64,000 bases of DNA from the NCBI GenBank assembly GCA_032173965.1, contig JAVUNC010000005.1:42642501-42706500 (forward strand), in the 5' to 3' direction. The stretch comes from Sitta carolinensis. Its lineage: Eukaryota; Chordata; Aves; Passeriformes; Sittidae. A program made the position numbers and the translations under genes. This document shows, piece after piece, positions 13,701-27,309 of this stretch (position 1 is its first letter; the number at the start of each line of letters is the position of its first letter). The notes beneath the pieces were generated by a model. That model was not told the origin of the DNA. It saw only the letters and a list, made by a program, of their open reading frames with translations, and searched no databases.

Positions 13701-16700
13701 ATGCCTGTGTTAAACAGAATGCAATAAGAACCCTGAGCTAAAGAAATATCTGACACTTCCTATGATTGAAGGTCGTAAGTGCTTCAAGACAGGGATCTTA
13801 GAAGAACAACTTTGGGGGTACCTTATTAACTTAATATATCAATATTTTCTGCTTCATCTGCAGGATTTTGTACTTTCTTGGTTTGGTTTGGGGTTTTTAT
13901 TTTGTTTTCCCTTTCCTGTTGCTAATACTGATGAAAAATGTAGCTGATAATGAGGAGAATGGATGCTATTATAATAAAAACTAGAAATGCTGCAAGAATG
14001 ACAGCTATAGCAAGGACTATTTAAATGTACTTTTCATGCTGCAATTGTCTATATACCTTTCTTTTAAACTGGTATTAAAAAGTACTAAATAATTCCATCC
14101 ACTCCATCATGAAGCAGGAATTGGATATGAGAAAGTAGATGAAAATGAAAAACTATCTTGCCACTCTTGAGTTAACCTCTCATAGAAATAAATGGGTGCA
14201 TTCTCATGTTCAACAAAGAAGGTATTGGACAAGGGAAAAACATTTATTTTCATTGTGCTTCTTGGCATCAAAGCCTAAGTTTCTTGTAAAAAAATAATAA
14301 AAGCAGAGTACCTAGGGGAGAAAATGGTAATCTCCCAGCATACTCAATATGTTTCTAAAATAACAGCCTCCCTACAAACTGCTCTGCACTGGCACCACTC
14401 TGCTCACAAATAGCCTGGAAGACACTATTCATGCAGAAGTCTTACAAGGTGGAGACAGAGCTTATGGTTTCCCTTGTCCTCGCCCACACAATCCTAGATA
14501 AGGAAAATGAATGGAAAAGGATATTTTTCTCCTCTCTTCATAGAAAACCAAAAGCAGAATAACATTGTTATCACTAGCCTACTTCATAAAATATCCCTGA
14601 AATCCATGATCAGATTTTTTCAGTAGTTTATTTGGACCTGAACCGCATCAGTTATCTGTATTTAAACCCTTTTTTTGGGTTATTTGCCACTGAATGAAAC
14701 ACATTAGTAAACATAGCTGATCAACTCTGATTTCAGATGGTAATGTCTTTCTGAAAATGTCAGCTATAGAGTCATAGATAGGATGTAAGAGCCCAACTTA
14801 ACATTGCTCACCTCAATAAATGTGCAAGTCAAAATGTGTATTTTAGTCTCATCACAACCATTTAGCCACTAAGTGGCCTTGACAACCAATTATCTGCCTT
14901 TTTTTATGGTGTCTGTCCTTGAAGGAAATACCAAACAACCAAACTTCAAAGTAAAAAGCTCAGCTCTGTAAAACAAGAAAAAAAAATAAGCCAATTATTA
15001 AATGCTATTGTGGTCTACTGAAGTGTTGCTAAGTCTCCTTCTCAATCTGTTCTGAAAATGCACAAATCACATTTATCTCCACAATATACCAGGTATTTTC
15101 TTATTGATATTGCATTTTTATTATAATTTACAATATTAACCTGTGGAAATATTACTAAGAACAAACCTAATTCCTCATTAATAATAGCAAAAAATGGGAG
15201 ATTAATTTTCAAGGTTTTATTTATGCCACTTTGTAATTTATTGGTACTTTAAATGCATATCTACATTTAACAATCCAGTTTCTACACACATATAACTGTG
15301 CAGTGGAAGAGGGAAGCTATGACACTGTATCAGCTTGTTTGTTAAGAAGCAAAAATATCCAGGGACTTCAAATGGGAAACCTATAAATGACAGCCATGAG
15401 AGACAGCTAGAGCAATAGCTCCCTGCCTCCCTCAATTCAACAGCACTGGAACAGCTGAGATTGAACTGCCTTTGGGTGAGCCTGTGCTTTAAGACTATCA
15501 GGGAAAAAAAACCCTCAGAAACTAAATGCACTGGACACTAAAAGAAATTTAGAGTCTACTTGGCTATTTCAGAGAGACACGTGCCACTCTCTGCTCAGTT
15601 TAATGGAGCCCCCGACAAAAAGACAGGCTGGGAGATCTGCCAAGTTAGGCTTGAAGAAGACAAAACTATTATTATGAAAGAAACCAAGAAAAACACTATC
15701 ATAAAAGGGATTCAAATTTTACTTATACATAGTTCACTACTCACATATTGCAAGTAGATTCCACAAATTATCTTATATAGAAAACAATCAAAGTCAGTAG
15801 GATATTTTCTCAGATTTTCAGGTTAAAGGTTTTATACATTAGAAATGCATAATGTTAGATAATTCAGCACTTTTATTTCCTTCCTCAGCTGTTTTTTTCT
15901 CTTGATTCTCTGTTCTTCGGGCACATGTAGCCTAGTGTGTGCTTTGTCTGCATGGATACCTCATGTGTGAACTGGTAAAATCTGTTATGGAAGAGACAAT
16001 TCTCCACAAAAGAGCAGGAGCACCAAGACAAGGAAACCTCTCAATATTTAACAGTTTCTTTCCATGATCCTATGAAAGCATAACTTAAACAGATGATGAA
16101 TCAAAATTTAAATTAGTAAAGGCACCATCCTCACTGATAGTGGGTATTGGAGAAATGTAGATGTTTACAATACGATAAGTGTTTAAAAGTACTTCTGAAT
16201 CAAGGGGATGCCTGGGAGTAGGCTTCAAAGTAACTGAAATTGCTGTCTTTTCAAAAACAGGGAAAAGACTGAGCTGTTTACATCTGATTAATAAACACTT
16301 CAAAGTTCACTGAAGGAACTGGCTGCAGCCTATTGCTCTTCATCAATTGTTTTCCACTTATATATGGATTTGATTGAAGAAATTCTTAATTTCCTGTAAT
16401 TTTGGAAAAAACTTGTTTTGCAAAGGGTCATCAGCTTGATGGGAGGATAGGATACATTATTTATTTTCCTTCTTACCCCATCTCTGTGATCTCAGGTCAC
16501 AAACATAGGCATCTGAGAAGATAATCTCTAGGCTTCCCTGTATTCATCCAGGTCTTCCAACCATTGGGCTGTCAGCTGAACTCTTTCCCAAAAAACAGGA
16601 TAATTGCTATCCCTATTACATCCATATCATCTCAAAAATGCCTCCCTGCTTTTGCCACACTATTCTCCATGTTTTCATAACCCTTCTCTTAATTCAGTAG

Positions 16701-17342
16701 TAATTTCATACTTCCTGACCTGCCTTCCTTCTTAGTGCAACCAAGATGCTGCCTTGACCATGCCTGACTTCTTTTTCCGGTCTACTCAGGTGATTCCCAT
16801 AAGTCCACAATATTTTCCTTGGAAATCAGCACAATGGCTTAATTCCCATGGCATCACATACAAAATTATTGCTATCAAATCTCCACAGAATTTATGTTAC
16901 CCACTGACGTTCCCGTGTTGAGACCCTTAACTTGCTCATTCCTTTCATACACCCTTGGTACCTTTTTTTACAAACCCTGTGCTGACAAAGGTGTGCCTGA
17001 AATGAGACCCCAGTTCTGTGACCAAGTCTGCTTCTTCTGTCCAGAAGAAGAACGCATTCTGTTCATCTTACAACCCATTCCTTCTGACTGTGTCTCTATT
17101 TCTTCACCTCCATTTGTGCACTGCTTCATATTCATCTCATTAGATATTTAGTAGGTAAATTAATTTTTTTAAAAAAGAAAGAAGGCAAGATAAAAATTAG
17201 ATTACTTTGTAGAAGAATCAGACTAATATATCAGTAAAAGTTCTCCAAAAGTCTGTAGAAGTTCTACCAGGTATTGGTCCACAGAGGTGGCAATCTCTTC
17301 AGCACGAGGGCTTGGCTTTTTATTATTCTACACTAGTATCAT

Positions 17343-17430
17343 ATGCATTATATATATTATATATATTTATTATTCTATAGTAGATATAAGATATATATTA
17401 TTTATATATTTTATATATATATATTACTCA
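17343..17430. repeat. Imperfect (TA)n-rich tract
   Basis: A tract of nearly pure A and T made of short runs of TA alternation separated by TTATT and TAGATATAAG interruptions. It is self-complementary in places and could form cruciform-like structures. The 60-codon frame crossing it (17287-17469) is rich in Ile and Tyr only because of the TA repeats and is not a gene. Confidence 0.8.
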
Positions 17431-17880
17431 ATACAAAAGAGCCTCAGTCTCACTATTAATGTAAATTAACAGCACTATAATACAGAAATGATAGATATCA
17501 GAGGAAGCAAAAGATGAAGCCCAAGTAATGGCCTGAGATTCAGGGGCTTTGAAATTTATTCAGGTTCTACCTGGATGTACAACCATTGATGTGCCCAGGT
17601 AAGTGATTTATGTTTCTGTGGCTCTCTGGGGTAGAACAACACTGAGTTTCCCTGGCATCACTGTTCTGCCATCTCTGCCATCAGCACTGTAAACTACACA
17701 GGTCAGAGTCCCCCTCACTACACATACAATTCCTGCAGCAAAGAAACTCCAAACTCTTCTGGACTCCTGGGCTTAAACATACTATAAACGTTTCATTAGG
17801 AGTTTACTAGTAATATGGCAGTTACTGGTAATGCTGAAAAATGCTTTTCTTCCTTTTTTTTTCTTTCTCACAGATATAGG

Positions 17881-17893
17881 CACACACACACAC
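17881..17893. repeat. Short (CA)n microsatellite
   Basis: Six and a half CA units, followed by impure CATTCACACAGG. A short dinucleotide repeat with no visible functional context. Confidence 0.75.
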
Positions 17894-20800
17894 CATTCAC
17901 ACAGGCTTGCTTTGGCTGCTATCACCACCACACGCTGACCTTTGAAATATGGAAATAAAAGTGCTCAGAAATAAAGCTGGCAGCAACAGCAGCCTGACTG
18001 TCGTCATTTAAAATCTGAAACAAGTGGGGCCATAGTTTGCAAGCTGTCTTCATAATTACTTGAAGCAGTTGTCACTCTGGCTCTAGTTTGTTCATTACAC
18101 CCCAAACAAACAGCTGATATTTGTTAAAGCACATAAGCCACTCTGTTGAGGCAGGGTTCTGTATTGTGAGGAACCCTGCAGCTGCAAGTCACATGCAGTT
18201 CATAGTATTTCCTGATTTCCTTTGCTTTATTTGCTTCCCTGCATTCCCTTTACAGCAATGTCTTTTTTACCAGAGAGAGAGAGTTAAAAATCCAAACACA
18301 ATAAGGTAAACATTAGCTGTCATAAAGCTTGATAGGCTTAAGGTTTATGACCCAAATCTGGTTCCCATTAAACAAATACTTTTGCTCTTGTAAAGAATGC
18401 CTAGCAATAAGAAAGTCATGGATGGAATTTAAGACTTCTGCACTCCAATGAAAACAACTGCCACGAAGAGTTCAGCACCCACCCTCTGCAGTTCTCTGAA
18501 AGAGAAGCAAATGGATGACATCAACCTGAGCAGAATTGGGTGATTTTGGGGAATTTCCTTTCTTTGCTGCTTTGCATCCTGAAAATGGAGGCTGTAGCTA
18601 TTGTTCTGCAATAGTTTATACTTAACTGGCTGATGACTGTGATCTTCTTTGGTAAGCTACTGGGTGAAAGCTTCCCTTTCAGTCTGAAGTTGGCAGGTCT
18701 CCATGGCTGCTGGTGAAGATGAAGGAGAAGGTGTGCAGAAAGCAGAACTGGTTTACTCTGTGCTGTATGAGGGAAAAAATCTTGTCTGATAAGACTGTTT
18801 TTGAGCTTACTCTGCAACATGAGCTTGACAGAATAAAAACAATAAATGTGCTCCAGTAGGCCAAAGAAGCTGACACAGTTTGTACAAGCCTAAACTTAAA
18901 ATAAGCTCTAGATGTGTGAACAGAGATCTCAGTTTGGTCATTTTCACAGCAACAGTCACTGAAAGAAATAATAAAATTTATTTTAAAGTAGAGAAGAAAA
19001 ACCAAAACAATGAAAGATTTAAAATGTTCCATATTTCATTTTGATAGCATCTTAAGAGATGCTTAATCCCTTTCACATTACTTTCAGAGAATTTTTATAT
19101 GCAAAACCCCAGTTTGGCATTTTTTCAGATGATATGAAAGATATTATTGATTGCCCTTGTTGAAGGGGAAGAATAAGTGAGATGTTATTGCTGCAATTCT
19201 CTAAAATGTGCATAAGACAAACAGTCAAGGTAAGAAAATACCTGTAAAAGGAGAAAATGTGATTTATTTATTTCTATCCTGTTGAGTTGTAGGTCCAAGA
19301 TCATTGGTGTGGAAACACGAGTCCAGGTCATTGTCTAGTCTGACATCTGTGCATCCAGCAAATAAGTAGCAATGCTGAGCTATTTGAGATAATGCTTTTA
19401 TCTAGACAGATAAAAGATGCATTCCTAAACTACTTTCAATCTTTCCATTAAGCATGAGACAATGAGAAAGAAAGAAGGAAAGTGAGAGGCTGGGCAGGTG
19501 GTCTTGTATGTGGGGATGGTAAAATCATGTATTATCTAAAAACTTTGAGAAGGCCAGGGAAGGAGGTAAAGATTCATGTGTTCTTTTCACAGGAAAGGGA
19601 TGAAAAAATTAAATCTCAATGGAGTGAAACTGGATAGGAGGTGGAGCACATTACATGAAGTTTTCCATTCAGTCGCTTCCAGTCTTCTGCTAAAACTCTA
19701 TAAATATGCAGTATGTGGAACAAGTCAGTTCTTCATTATTCACCATTTAGGCCTTTAATTTCTCATTATCTTTCCTACATTGTGGCATATATAGCTTGCT
19801 CTCAACAGAGCTTACTTTGTCTCTCTGCTCTTGTTTGATTCTGACTTTTATACTTTGCATATAAGGGGTCAAGTTAGACCTCTGCTATTTTGAAAAGCAC
19901 CAGAAAAACCAAGGATCTGAAAAGAAAAGGGAATGAACAATCCATAATCTCAGCCTAGGGTATTTGCCACAAATACAATACAGTATTTGCTAAGTGGAGA
20001 TACGTCTACAATATATCCTTAAGAATGGGCTAGGAGAACTTCCCAGTTGGCAGCTCTCAGCTCTGAAAGGCATTCTGGCCACTCTCCTACTCCACACTGA
20101 GATAAATGCCAAGGTGTGAAATCCCATCCTTCCATGCTTGAAGTTTCAGGAAAAAAAAATATAGGAGAATCATGAGGCAAGAAGGGGAATTTCAAAGTGT
20201 ACAACCAATTCCCAGTCTACATGTTAGGGACAGGACTGCAGGAAGTATCTGTGCCTCCCTGCTGTGAGGGCTGGACACGATCCCTGTGACCTTGTCTCTG
20301 ACGGCACCAAGCCAGTGCTGCAGTGGGTTATCTGCCAAATTGCTTTTGTCCCGATGGCAGTTTTCTGTAATTCTGCTCAATCGAAAGAGTTTTTTTCCAT
20401 TTCTACATAAGTTAACCATTCCCAACACGAACCACACTGCAAAGATGCAGAAATAGCAATAACATCATGGCTTAAACTTGCATAACTATTTTATTTGTTT
20501 AATGATTCCATCCCAAGTATCAGTGAATTGTTTGTGGAAAGGGTGAGGTAGAAACATGATGCTCCAGTAGATAACCCAAGCTGAGTAATTTATTACAAGG
20601 CATGAGCTTCCACTTACATCCATCCTGTGCTTCAGGTTTTCTTATATGCATAAATAAAGCAAGTTTCATTGGAGCTTTGGCAAGCCTGGAAAATTTTTCC
20701 AGCAGAAGATTTTCAAATTATTTTCCTTAGCAGGTCTGCCAGTAAGTGCAACTGAAGAGATAGCAGAATGCTTGTAAGGAAAGGGTGACAGCAGAGTAGC

Positions 20801-23800
20801 AATCTCCTTGTATCCTTCTCCAGACATGCCCTCCAATGACAGGAAACTTTTTATTCTGGGAAATTTTAAAAGCAGGGCATACAGCTGACGTAGATCAAGG
20901 GGGACATGACAATGTAAAGGGCTGCCAGAAGAGAGAGGTACTGGGCACAGAACTGATGGCCAAGGTGAATCTCCTATAGAAAGTTTAAGATTTATTGATT
21001 AAAAGACTGAGGCAGTACTATAATGTATAGAAATACATGATAAAGGTAGTGTTAAGCATTATAAAAGGCTCTATATCTTGGGATATATAACTGGGAAGCA
21101 ATGTTTCTAGAAAAATCTGTCAAATTCCTTTCAGTAAGTGTTTCCTTTGTCTCACTAATTAAACTGCTCATACTGAGAAAAACACCATAAATCTGTTGCT
21201 ACTTCTAGGTGGACTGAGGGCACTCAAAAGCCAAAGCAAAAAGCATTTAGTGCTTTTTAAAATACTGAAACCAGTGTGTATTGAACTCCTAATGTCTGGT
21301 TCATACTTGTATGAAATACATTTTAAGAGGCAAAATTTGAAAAGCAAGTATCTAACAGGGAATATGTTTTTTTTCCCCCATTTTCTCATTTTCTGTCTGT
21401 TTCCTGAATATATTGTATTATTTAAATATCTTACAAGACAGACAGTGTTGTCCCTCAATTTAAATCCTGGCAAAAGAGCATTACAAAAAGTGACAAGACT
21501 ATCATTCAAACAAAAGGGTCACACTAGTGTCTTGTTACTTCATTTTCATGACAAAGATTGCATATGACATTTAATACCCAACATCTTTCAAGAAATACAT
21601 TGAAGTGCTCCACCATTTTGACCTTTTCCTGGGTCTTTATTTCTGATTGGCTAATCCATTCCTCTCTTTTCTGGGCATTATGGCCCTATCAATCAAGGAA
21701 ATAGAGATTACAGTCCACTCTGAAACAATGCACATTTAAAGGAGGATCCATTAGGCCCCTCATCTTCTGCAGCTTAAAGTTGATATGAATAGGTCACTGG
21801 AAAATGTTTCCTTTTAATTATTCTTCTCCAGCCTGTTGCAACAAATTATACAATTATATAAGTAATGAAGTCTTCAGGATTGGCAGAGACACTGTGTCCA
21901 CAGCACCTAACAACATCCCTAGGCAACGGGTTTGCATGAGGAATGGATTTGGCACAACTAAACCACGAGTGCTCACTGAGGGGCAGCTGCTTTTGTTAAT
22001 TTACAGATCGACCTTTGTGCTGCAGAAGATATCTTTCTCTTTTGTTCTTACTCCCATTCTGCCCTCTCTGTATATATTTTGGGGGAAGGGCAGGCAAAAT
22101 TGAAATAACACTTTAAAAATATCCACCCGTAAAAAGTATTAATTAGTAACACCTAGTTCTTTGGTGGCAGTTTTCGACTGGAGATCTCAAAGCACTTCCC
22201 AGAAGTGAGAAGGGGTATTTTTAGGAATTCCCTGTGTTTGATCCAGAGTCCACCGTGGAGCCAGGAATGGAATACAGTGTTCTACATTTCTCATGCTGAG
22301 TGCTACTCCCTAGGAACCAAAATTATTACTGAAATTGCACTGATAAAAACATGCATTTGGATTTGTAGGAAGGTAACAGGAAACAATGAGGAACACCACA
22401 GAGGACCACCTGCTTCTGCTTTATTAACTGTTGCTGTATTTTCTCACAAAGGAAACAGGGAGTTGTAAACTGCAATTCACAGCAATGACAAACAGATCAA
22501 GGGATTTATGGTCACTAGTGACTGGCATCAGCTCTGAATTGTGCTCTGTGGTGACCAAATTCTCAGCCACAACACTGAAGATACAGTGAAGTACCATCAA
22601 AGTTACCAGCTGACAGTGGTCTGGTCAAGCAGCTCAACAAACAAATTGTATTACATTCATACTGAGGACAAAAGGAGCATAAAGAGAGGAACTGGACAAA
22701 TAAGAACTTCAGGGAAGGGATGTTCAAAAATGCACAAACAGCTATAAAGAGAGCCTGACTGAAAGATGTCCATCTGAAATAGGGAAAAAAGAAAGAGACC
22801 CCAAGTTTTCATCATTGCCTATGTGGAGTCAGCAGCCTGTACCACCATGGATAAAACCTTGCAGTGAGGGCTGTATTTGGTCTTCAGTGTAGTCATCTAC
22901 GAATGTTGGACTTAGCACCTCGTGAGCCTGTATGAGCAGGCTGTGATGCTGCATGAGCACATCAGCACACCAGGCACAGTTTCAACGAGGGCAGGATCAG
23001 GTGGGTGAAGTGGGACCTCCCTTCTTCTCTCCCTCAGCTGCTCTATCCTTGCTAGTCTGTTAGCACAAGAGTCATTGGCTTCTCCAGAAAATGCCTATAC
23101 TGTTTATTGTGTCTGCTTTCCATCTGAGTTAGGGTGAAGGTTCTCTAAGAATTACTTTGAAAACTTGAACTTAACTAGAAACCTTATTTTTCAAACTTGA
23201 TCTCTTCATGGGAACTTGTTAGCTGGGATTAAATTTTCAGCAGGAAAAATTTTTAAAGTTCAAATTGTAAAAGGTTCAATAACTTCAAGAGTTCAACTGC
23301 CAAAATACTCTGTATAGGGCACTCAGCTGAGCTTTTGGAGGTTATAGCTCTAGAGTGCTAGCCCTCCTCCAAAAATAGAATCTTTGATTTCAATTATAGG
23401 TACAGGCTAATCCTTGCTGATGTGCTGTCTTCTCCTTATTCTTCTCCACCAAAAAAATAAACAGCCAAAGCCCAAAAAATCCACCCAAAAATAATTATTC
23501 AAAATAATTATATACCTTTTTCTCCATTCATTTCAATGCTACCATGTGGCTCGTTTTGCTGCTGGATTTCCATGAGCATTAAGGGAACATTTTTGTGCAT
23601 GTTTTATGCAGAGAACAAATGTTCCTGTTGCTTGCTCACTTCTCAAGTTGATGGCAAATATCATGTGAAGTTCCAAAAATCATCACAGCCTTCAACACTC
23701 AACATTTTCTGTCTTCTCTCTTTCTGCTTTACATCCAAGAGCTATCTTTTTATTAATGTATTTCTTACTGTTCCCCAGGTAATAGTATCTTAGTCCCTTC

Positions 23801-24827
23801 AAAAATAACGAAATTTTTCAAAAGAGATGTTTTTTTGACCTTAGAAACAGCATGTTCTTTTATTTTTCCATTAAAATACTGTTCAAGAGATTATTTAACT
23901 TTGTTAAATAATAAAATATTATTTTTTTCATTGATACATTTATGTTTTCTGTGTTTCTGTTTGGTTGAGTTGTTTGCTGTAGGTGATTTTCACACTTTTT
24001 TTTTCAGAGTGGTTAAACTAAGTTGTGAGTGACAATTTTGTCATGAAAAGGATTTTCTCCAAAGGTTTATGTGTCCTTCACTAGATAGGGGACTTAGTCT
24101 AACAGTGAGATGCAAGCTTAACCAAACTTGAGTTAAAAATGCAAGTAACTCTTGTGGGAATTTGTTCAGTAACTGGATCCCCTCAGCCATGTGTGTTGGC
24201 TACCAGCTCTCCTATATTTCACTAGGCGCTTTCTGAATCCCCACCTGTAGGAAACTCAGGCAACCCAGCATTCACCCATCAGCAAAGTTCAAGTTCATGA
24301 TTCAACTTATTTTAGACCTCATTCTCCCTGCATTTTGATTGCCACAGGTCCTGGAGAAGTGTCCTGGGCAGGGCAAAGGCTTGGCAGAGCAGCAGCATGC
24401 CTACCCACCCCTGGAACAGGGACACGGGAGCCGTCCCCAAAACACCACACAGGAGTAGATGCTGAACCTCTTCCCTGCACTTCCAGCAGCCAAGAGCAGA
24501 GGCTGTCTGGGCTCTGAGGTGATGGCTGGTGTAAAGCACAGACCCTTGCAACATATTTTCTTTTTTCTTATTTGAGTTTTGTTTTGTTTTTTTAGGGTTT
24601 GTTTTGGGTTTTTTTTTAACTACAACATAATTTATGTGGGACTTGATAGCACTCAGCCTGCAGGCTCATGCCTGAGAATGCATCTAAGCATAAATTATTG
24701 CACAATAATTCAAGCCCTGTCTGGTCTTATTGCTTAATAAAATTAACTTTGTGATATGAACCAAAGTGTCTTGAAATGAAATTGCACTTTTCCAAAAGTT
24801 CAACTAAAAGAAAAATAACCCCAATCA

Positions 24828-24829
<2 letters not shown>

Positions 24830-24858
<29 letters not shown>
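24830..24858. repeat. Poly(A) run of 29
   Basis: Twenty-nine uninterrupted A residues. No AATAAA signal is seen within about 30 bases upstream. I could not find a matching direct repeat on both sides, so a retroposed origin is not shown. It may simply be a slippage-prone mononucleotide repeat. Confidence 0.85.
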
Positions 24859-24860
<2 letters not shown>

Positions 24861-25960
24861 AAAAGTTTTTACAAGTGAGGTAAATATAACTCTCTTTCAT
24901 CTCAAGACTTTCTTTTTCCTTTTTTTAGAAGTCACTTTTGTTCTGCAAGTAATGTGAGAAGCTTTTTAATAGATACTCTGGCTTCATGATTCAGAAGCAA
25001 AGCAAAACCAGAAAGTTGCTTGTGTTCCTGGATTTTACCTTTAATGAAAAATACCTTTTCTACAGTATTTTGTAACATCAGCAGTAAAAGGAATAGTACA
25101 GTGTTTTGAAGAAAATACCTAGGAGATAGGAACTTCTCTGCCACCCTCTTTTAAAATGTTCCCAAAATTGAAGTGGTGCAGGAGTTCCTCAGTGCTGTCT
25201 TGGTGACAAACCAGGGGGTCTCTGTTCCTCTTAAATTAAAATGTGTACAAATACACACCAGCACATAAAGAAACTCTGAGATGGTGCTGACAAGGAGTGT
25301 GAGGAAGACTGACTGAGGAAGCAGAGCCATGCAATATCAGTTAGATTGACACAAAGGCTTGAGAATTAAAGGTAGTAAAGCACTTGTGACAGGCAACTTA
25401 TTTGCTCTGCGTCAGCAGGAATGTGGAAAATCTGGCCTTTTACTGGAAAAATCAGCTTCTCACAGGGTCCAAGTATACAGCCTTCTTCAGCTCAAGAAAT
25501 TTATTTTGGCTGCACAAAGACATAGATCAAGAAAACTGTTTCTCATATGTATAACTCGCAACTAAAGTTACAGAAATTCATTTCTATATCACTTGAGTGG
25601 AAAAGATGCATTTAATTCCTAGGCTAAAGCTCCAAACCCATGCTCATAATTTTGGGTGTTTTTATTTCTTGACTAGAATGATCCTCTCTCTCGCCAGATA
25701 AACAGTGATTACAGTGCTCATACCAATTCATGTCAAGACAGGAAGATTGTTTAAAACAATCTATGTCATGTTTAATACACTAAGCCTATGAGTGGTGCCA
25801 TGGAGTTTATTTTGCAAATGCACAAAATCTGCTTACAATAAAAAGTCTGTGTCTGAAAGCAGATATTTATTAAGGTAGCCCTAAGGAACCACAACATAGT
25901 AACTACTGAGAAACACTACACAAAAATAAATAGATGTCTAGAAGTGCTACTGAGTGAAAT

Positions 25961-26000
25961 AAAATAAAAAAAAAAAATTAAAAAAAAAAAAAAAAAAAAA
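25961..26000. repeat. A-rich tract with 21-A core
   Basis: A 40-base tract of A with three T residues near its left part, ending in 21 uninterrupted A residues. AATAAAAT-like text lies immediately upstream and merges with the tract, so whether it is a polyadenylation signal or part of the repeat cannot be decided. Confidence 0.8.
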
Positions 26001-26206
26001 GCAAGGGTGTCCTTTTGTCAACATCCTCTATGTGCTGGAATGAAAAAAGTACATTTGAATCACAATCAAAGACAGAGAAACTGCTGGATCTGCTCCCTAC
26101 ATGCCTTTGAACCAGCCTAAGCATGCCTCAGTCTAGCTGGGAGACGAGCTTACACTAGCTTGAGGATTTCACAATTATGAAAACTGAGGAGCCTTCAGTT
26201 TGTGTA

Positions 26207-26223
26207 TTTTTTTTTTTTTTTTT
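26207..26223. repeat. Poly(T) run of 17
   Basis: Seventeen uninterrupted T residues, 206 bases to the right of the A-rich tract that ends at 26000. In principle the two could mark opposed retroposed ends, but no direct repeats support this. Confidence 0.8.
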
Positions 26224-27159
26224 AGTTTGATGTAGCACCATACATAACTTGTGAAAAAGAGTTTTGAACAAATCTTCATGTAGCTTTCAAGAGATAGAGA
26301 AACACCGACTGGTTCACCTTTCCACTCAAGAGACTAGGAAAACAAACAACATTCTTTTAGGTGCTACTTTTTAAATGGGATATTTTCAATGTAAACTCTA
26401 CATGGTCTTCCTGTGGGCTTGCAATATTTCCCTAGTGGACAAGAACTATATCCAGTAAAATGTCTTGGTCACTATTTTTGGGAGACGCCATGATACAATT
26501 ATTAGTATCCACCCTCCGGTCTAGTGACAGAGAAGCAACAGGGCAGTCAGTGCAACTATGTAATACAAAATAGAAATAATATGCTAATACAAAACTGAAA
26601 TAAAGGCACAATTTCCACAATGGAAAAGAGTCCAGCATGAGTAGCTTGGAAAAAATCAAAAATCTTGAACAGAATGAAGAAAAGAATTAGGTCACTGAGT
26701 CTGAGCCAGGAAAAAATACACACAAGAGGAAATTAGAACAGCAGAAGTATTTCATATTAGCTCATCCAAAGATTTAACATGCATGGGCATTATGTTCTGT
26801 CTTCTGGAAAGCTATTACGGGCAGGAAAGATTGTTAGGAATTTCTATGCCATCTCCACAATGTAACCAGTCCTACCCAACAAATTACATATGTGGCAGTA
26901 TACATATGATATGAGATTGCCTTTAAGCCTGAAAGCTGAATGCTGAATTCGCCTAACAAGAAACAGTACAAAGCCTGCTTCTTAACCCTTTTAATACTGT
27001 ACATTACACACAAGCATCAAGATTGAAAACAAATACCCAACATTGTTATTCTCCTCACTGCACATGTGGAAATTTAATTATGTTAACATTTTAACACAAT
27101 AAAATCACTGCCTCAGATGCTGGAAAGAAGTTGCTGTTGTTTCCAAGGATTTTTTTCTT

Positions 27160-27161
<2 letters not shown>

Positions 27162-27190
<29 letters not shown>
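27162..27190. repeat. Poly(T) run of 29
   Basis: Twenty-nine uninterrupted T residues preceded by TTTTTTCTTTC, so the opposite strand reads as a long A run. It lies about 120 bases to the left of the CR1 copy. CR1 elements do not carry poly(A) tails, so the run is not part of that element. The lysine-rich frame crossing it on the minus strand (27113-27328) is produced by the run and is not a gene. Confidence 0.85.
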
Positions 27191-27194
<4 letters not shown>

Positions 27195-27309
27195 AGATGG
27201 TTGCAGTATAGGACATAAGTAACAGCTTGTAGAAGCTTTTCCCTGGTGCTTGAAGGGTAATAAATGATTGGAAAGAATCTGCACAGAATTACCAAAGGAA
27301 AACTGTGTT

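Larger units (their letters stand above)
10734..27309. other. Noncoding sequence with simple repeats
   Basis: About 16.5 kb without a recognisable gene. Reading frames reach 123 codons (21196-21567, overlapped on the opposite strand by a 113-codon frame), but none shows a conserved domain, a signal peptide with a plausible mature protein, or a supported splice context. Simple repeats inside it are listed separately: a TA-rich tract at 17.34 kb, a short CA repeat at 17.88 kb and A/T runs at 24.83, 25.96, 26.21 and 27.16 kb. A pyrimidine-biased block at about 16,480-17,140 could be an old repeat but matches nothing I can name. Confidence 0.55.

Noticed and set aside
14765..14800. ATAGAGTCATAGATAGG, resembling the antisense CR1 tail
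   Set aside because: The following bases do not continue into the CR1 3' untranslated pattern (no GGTTGGAAGGGACC-like segment).
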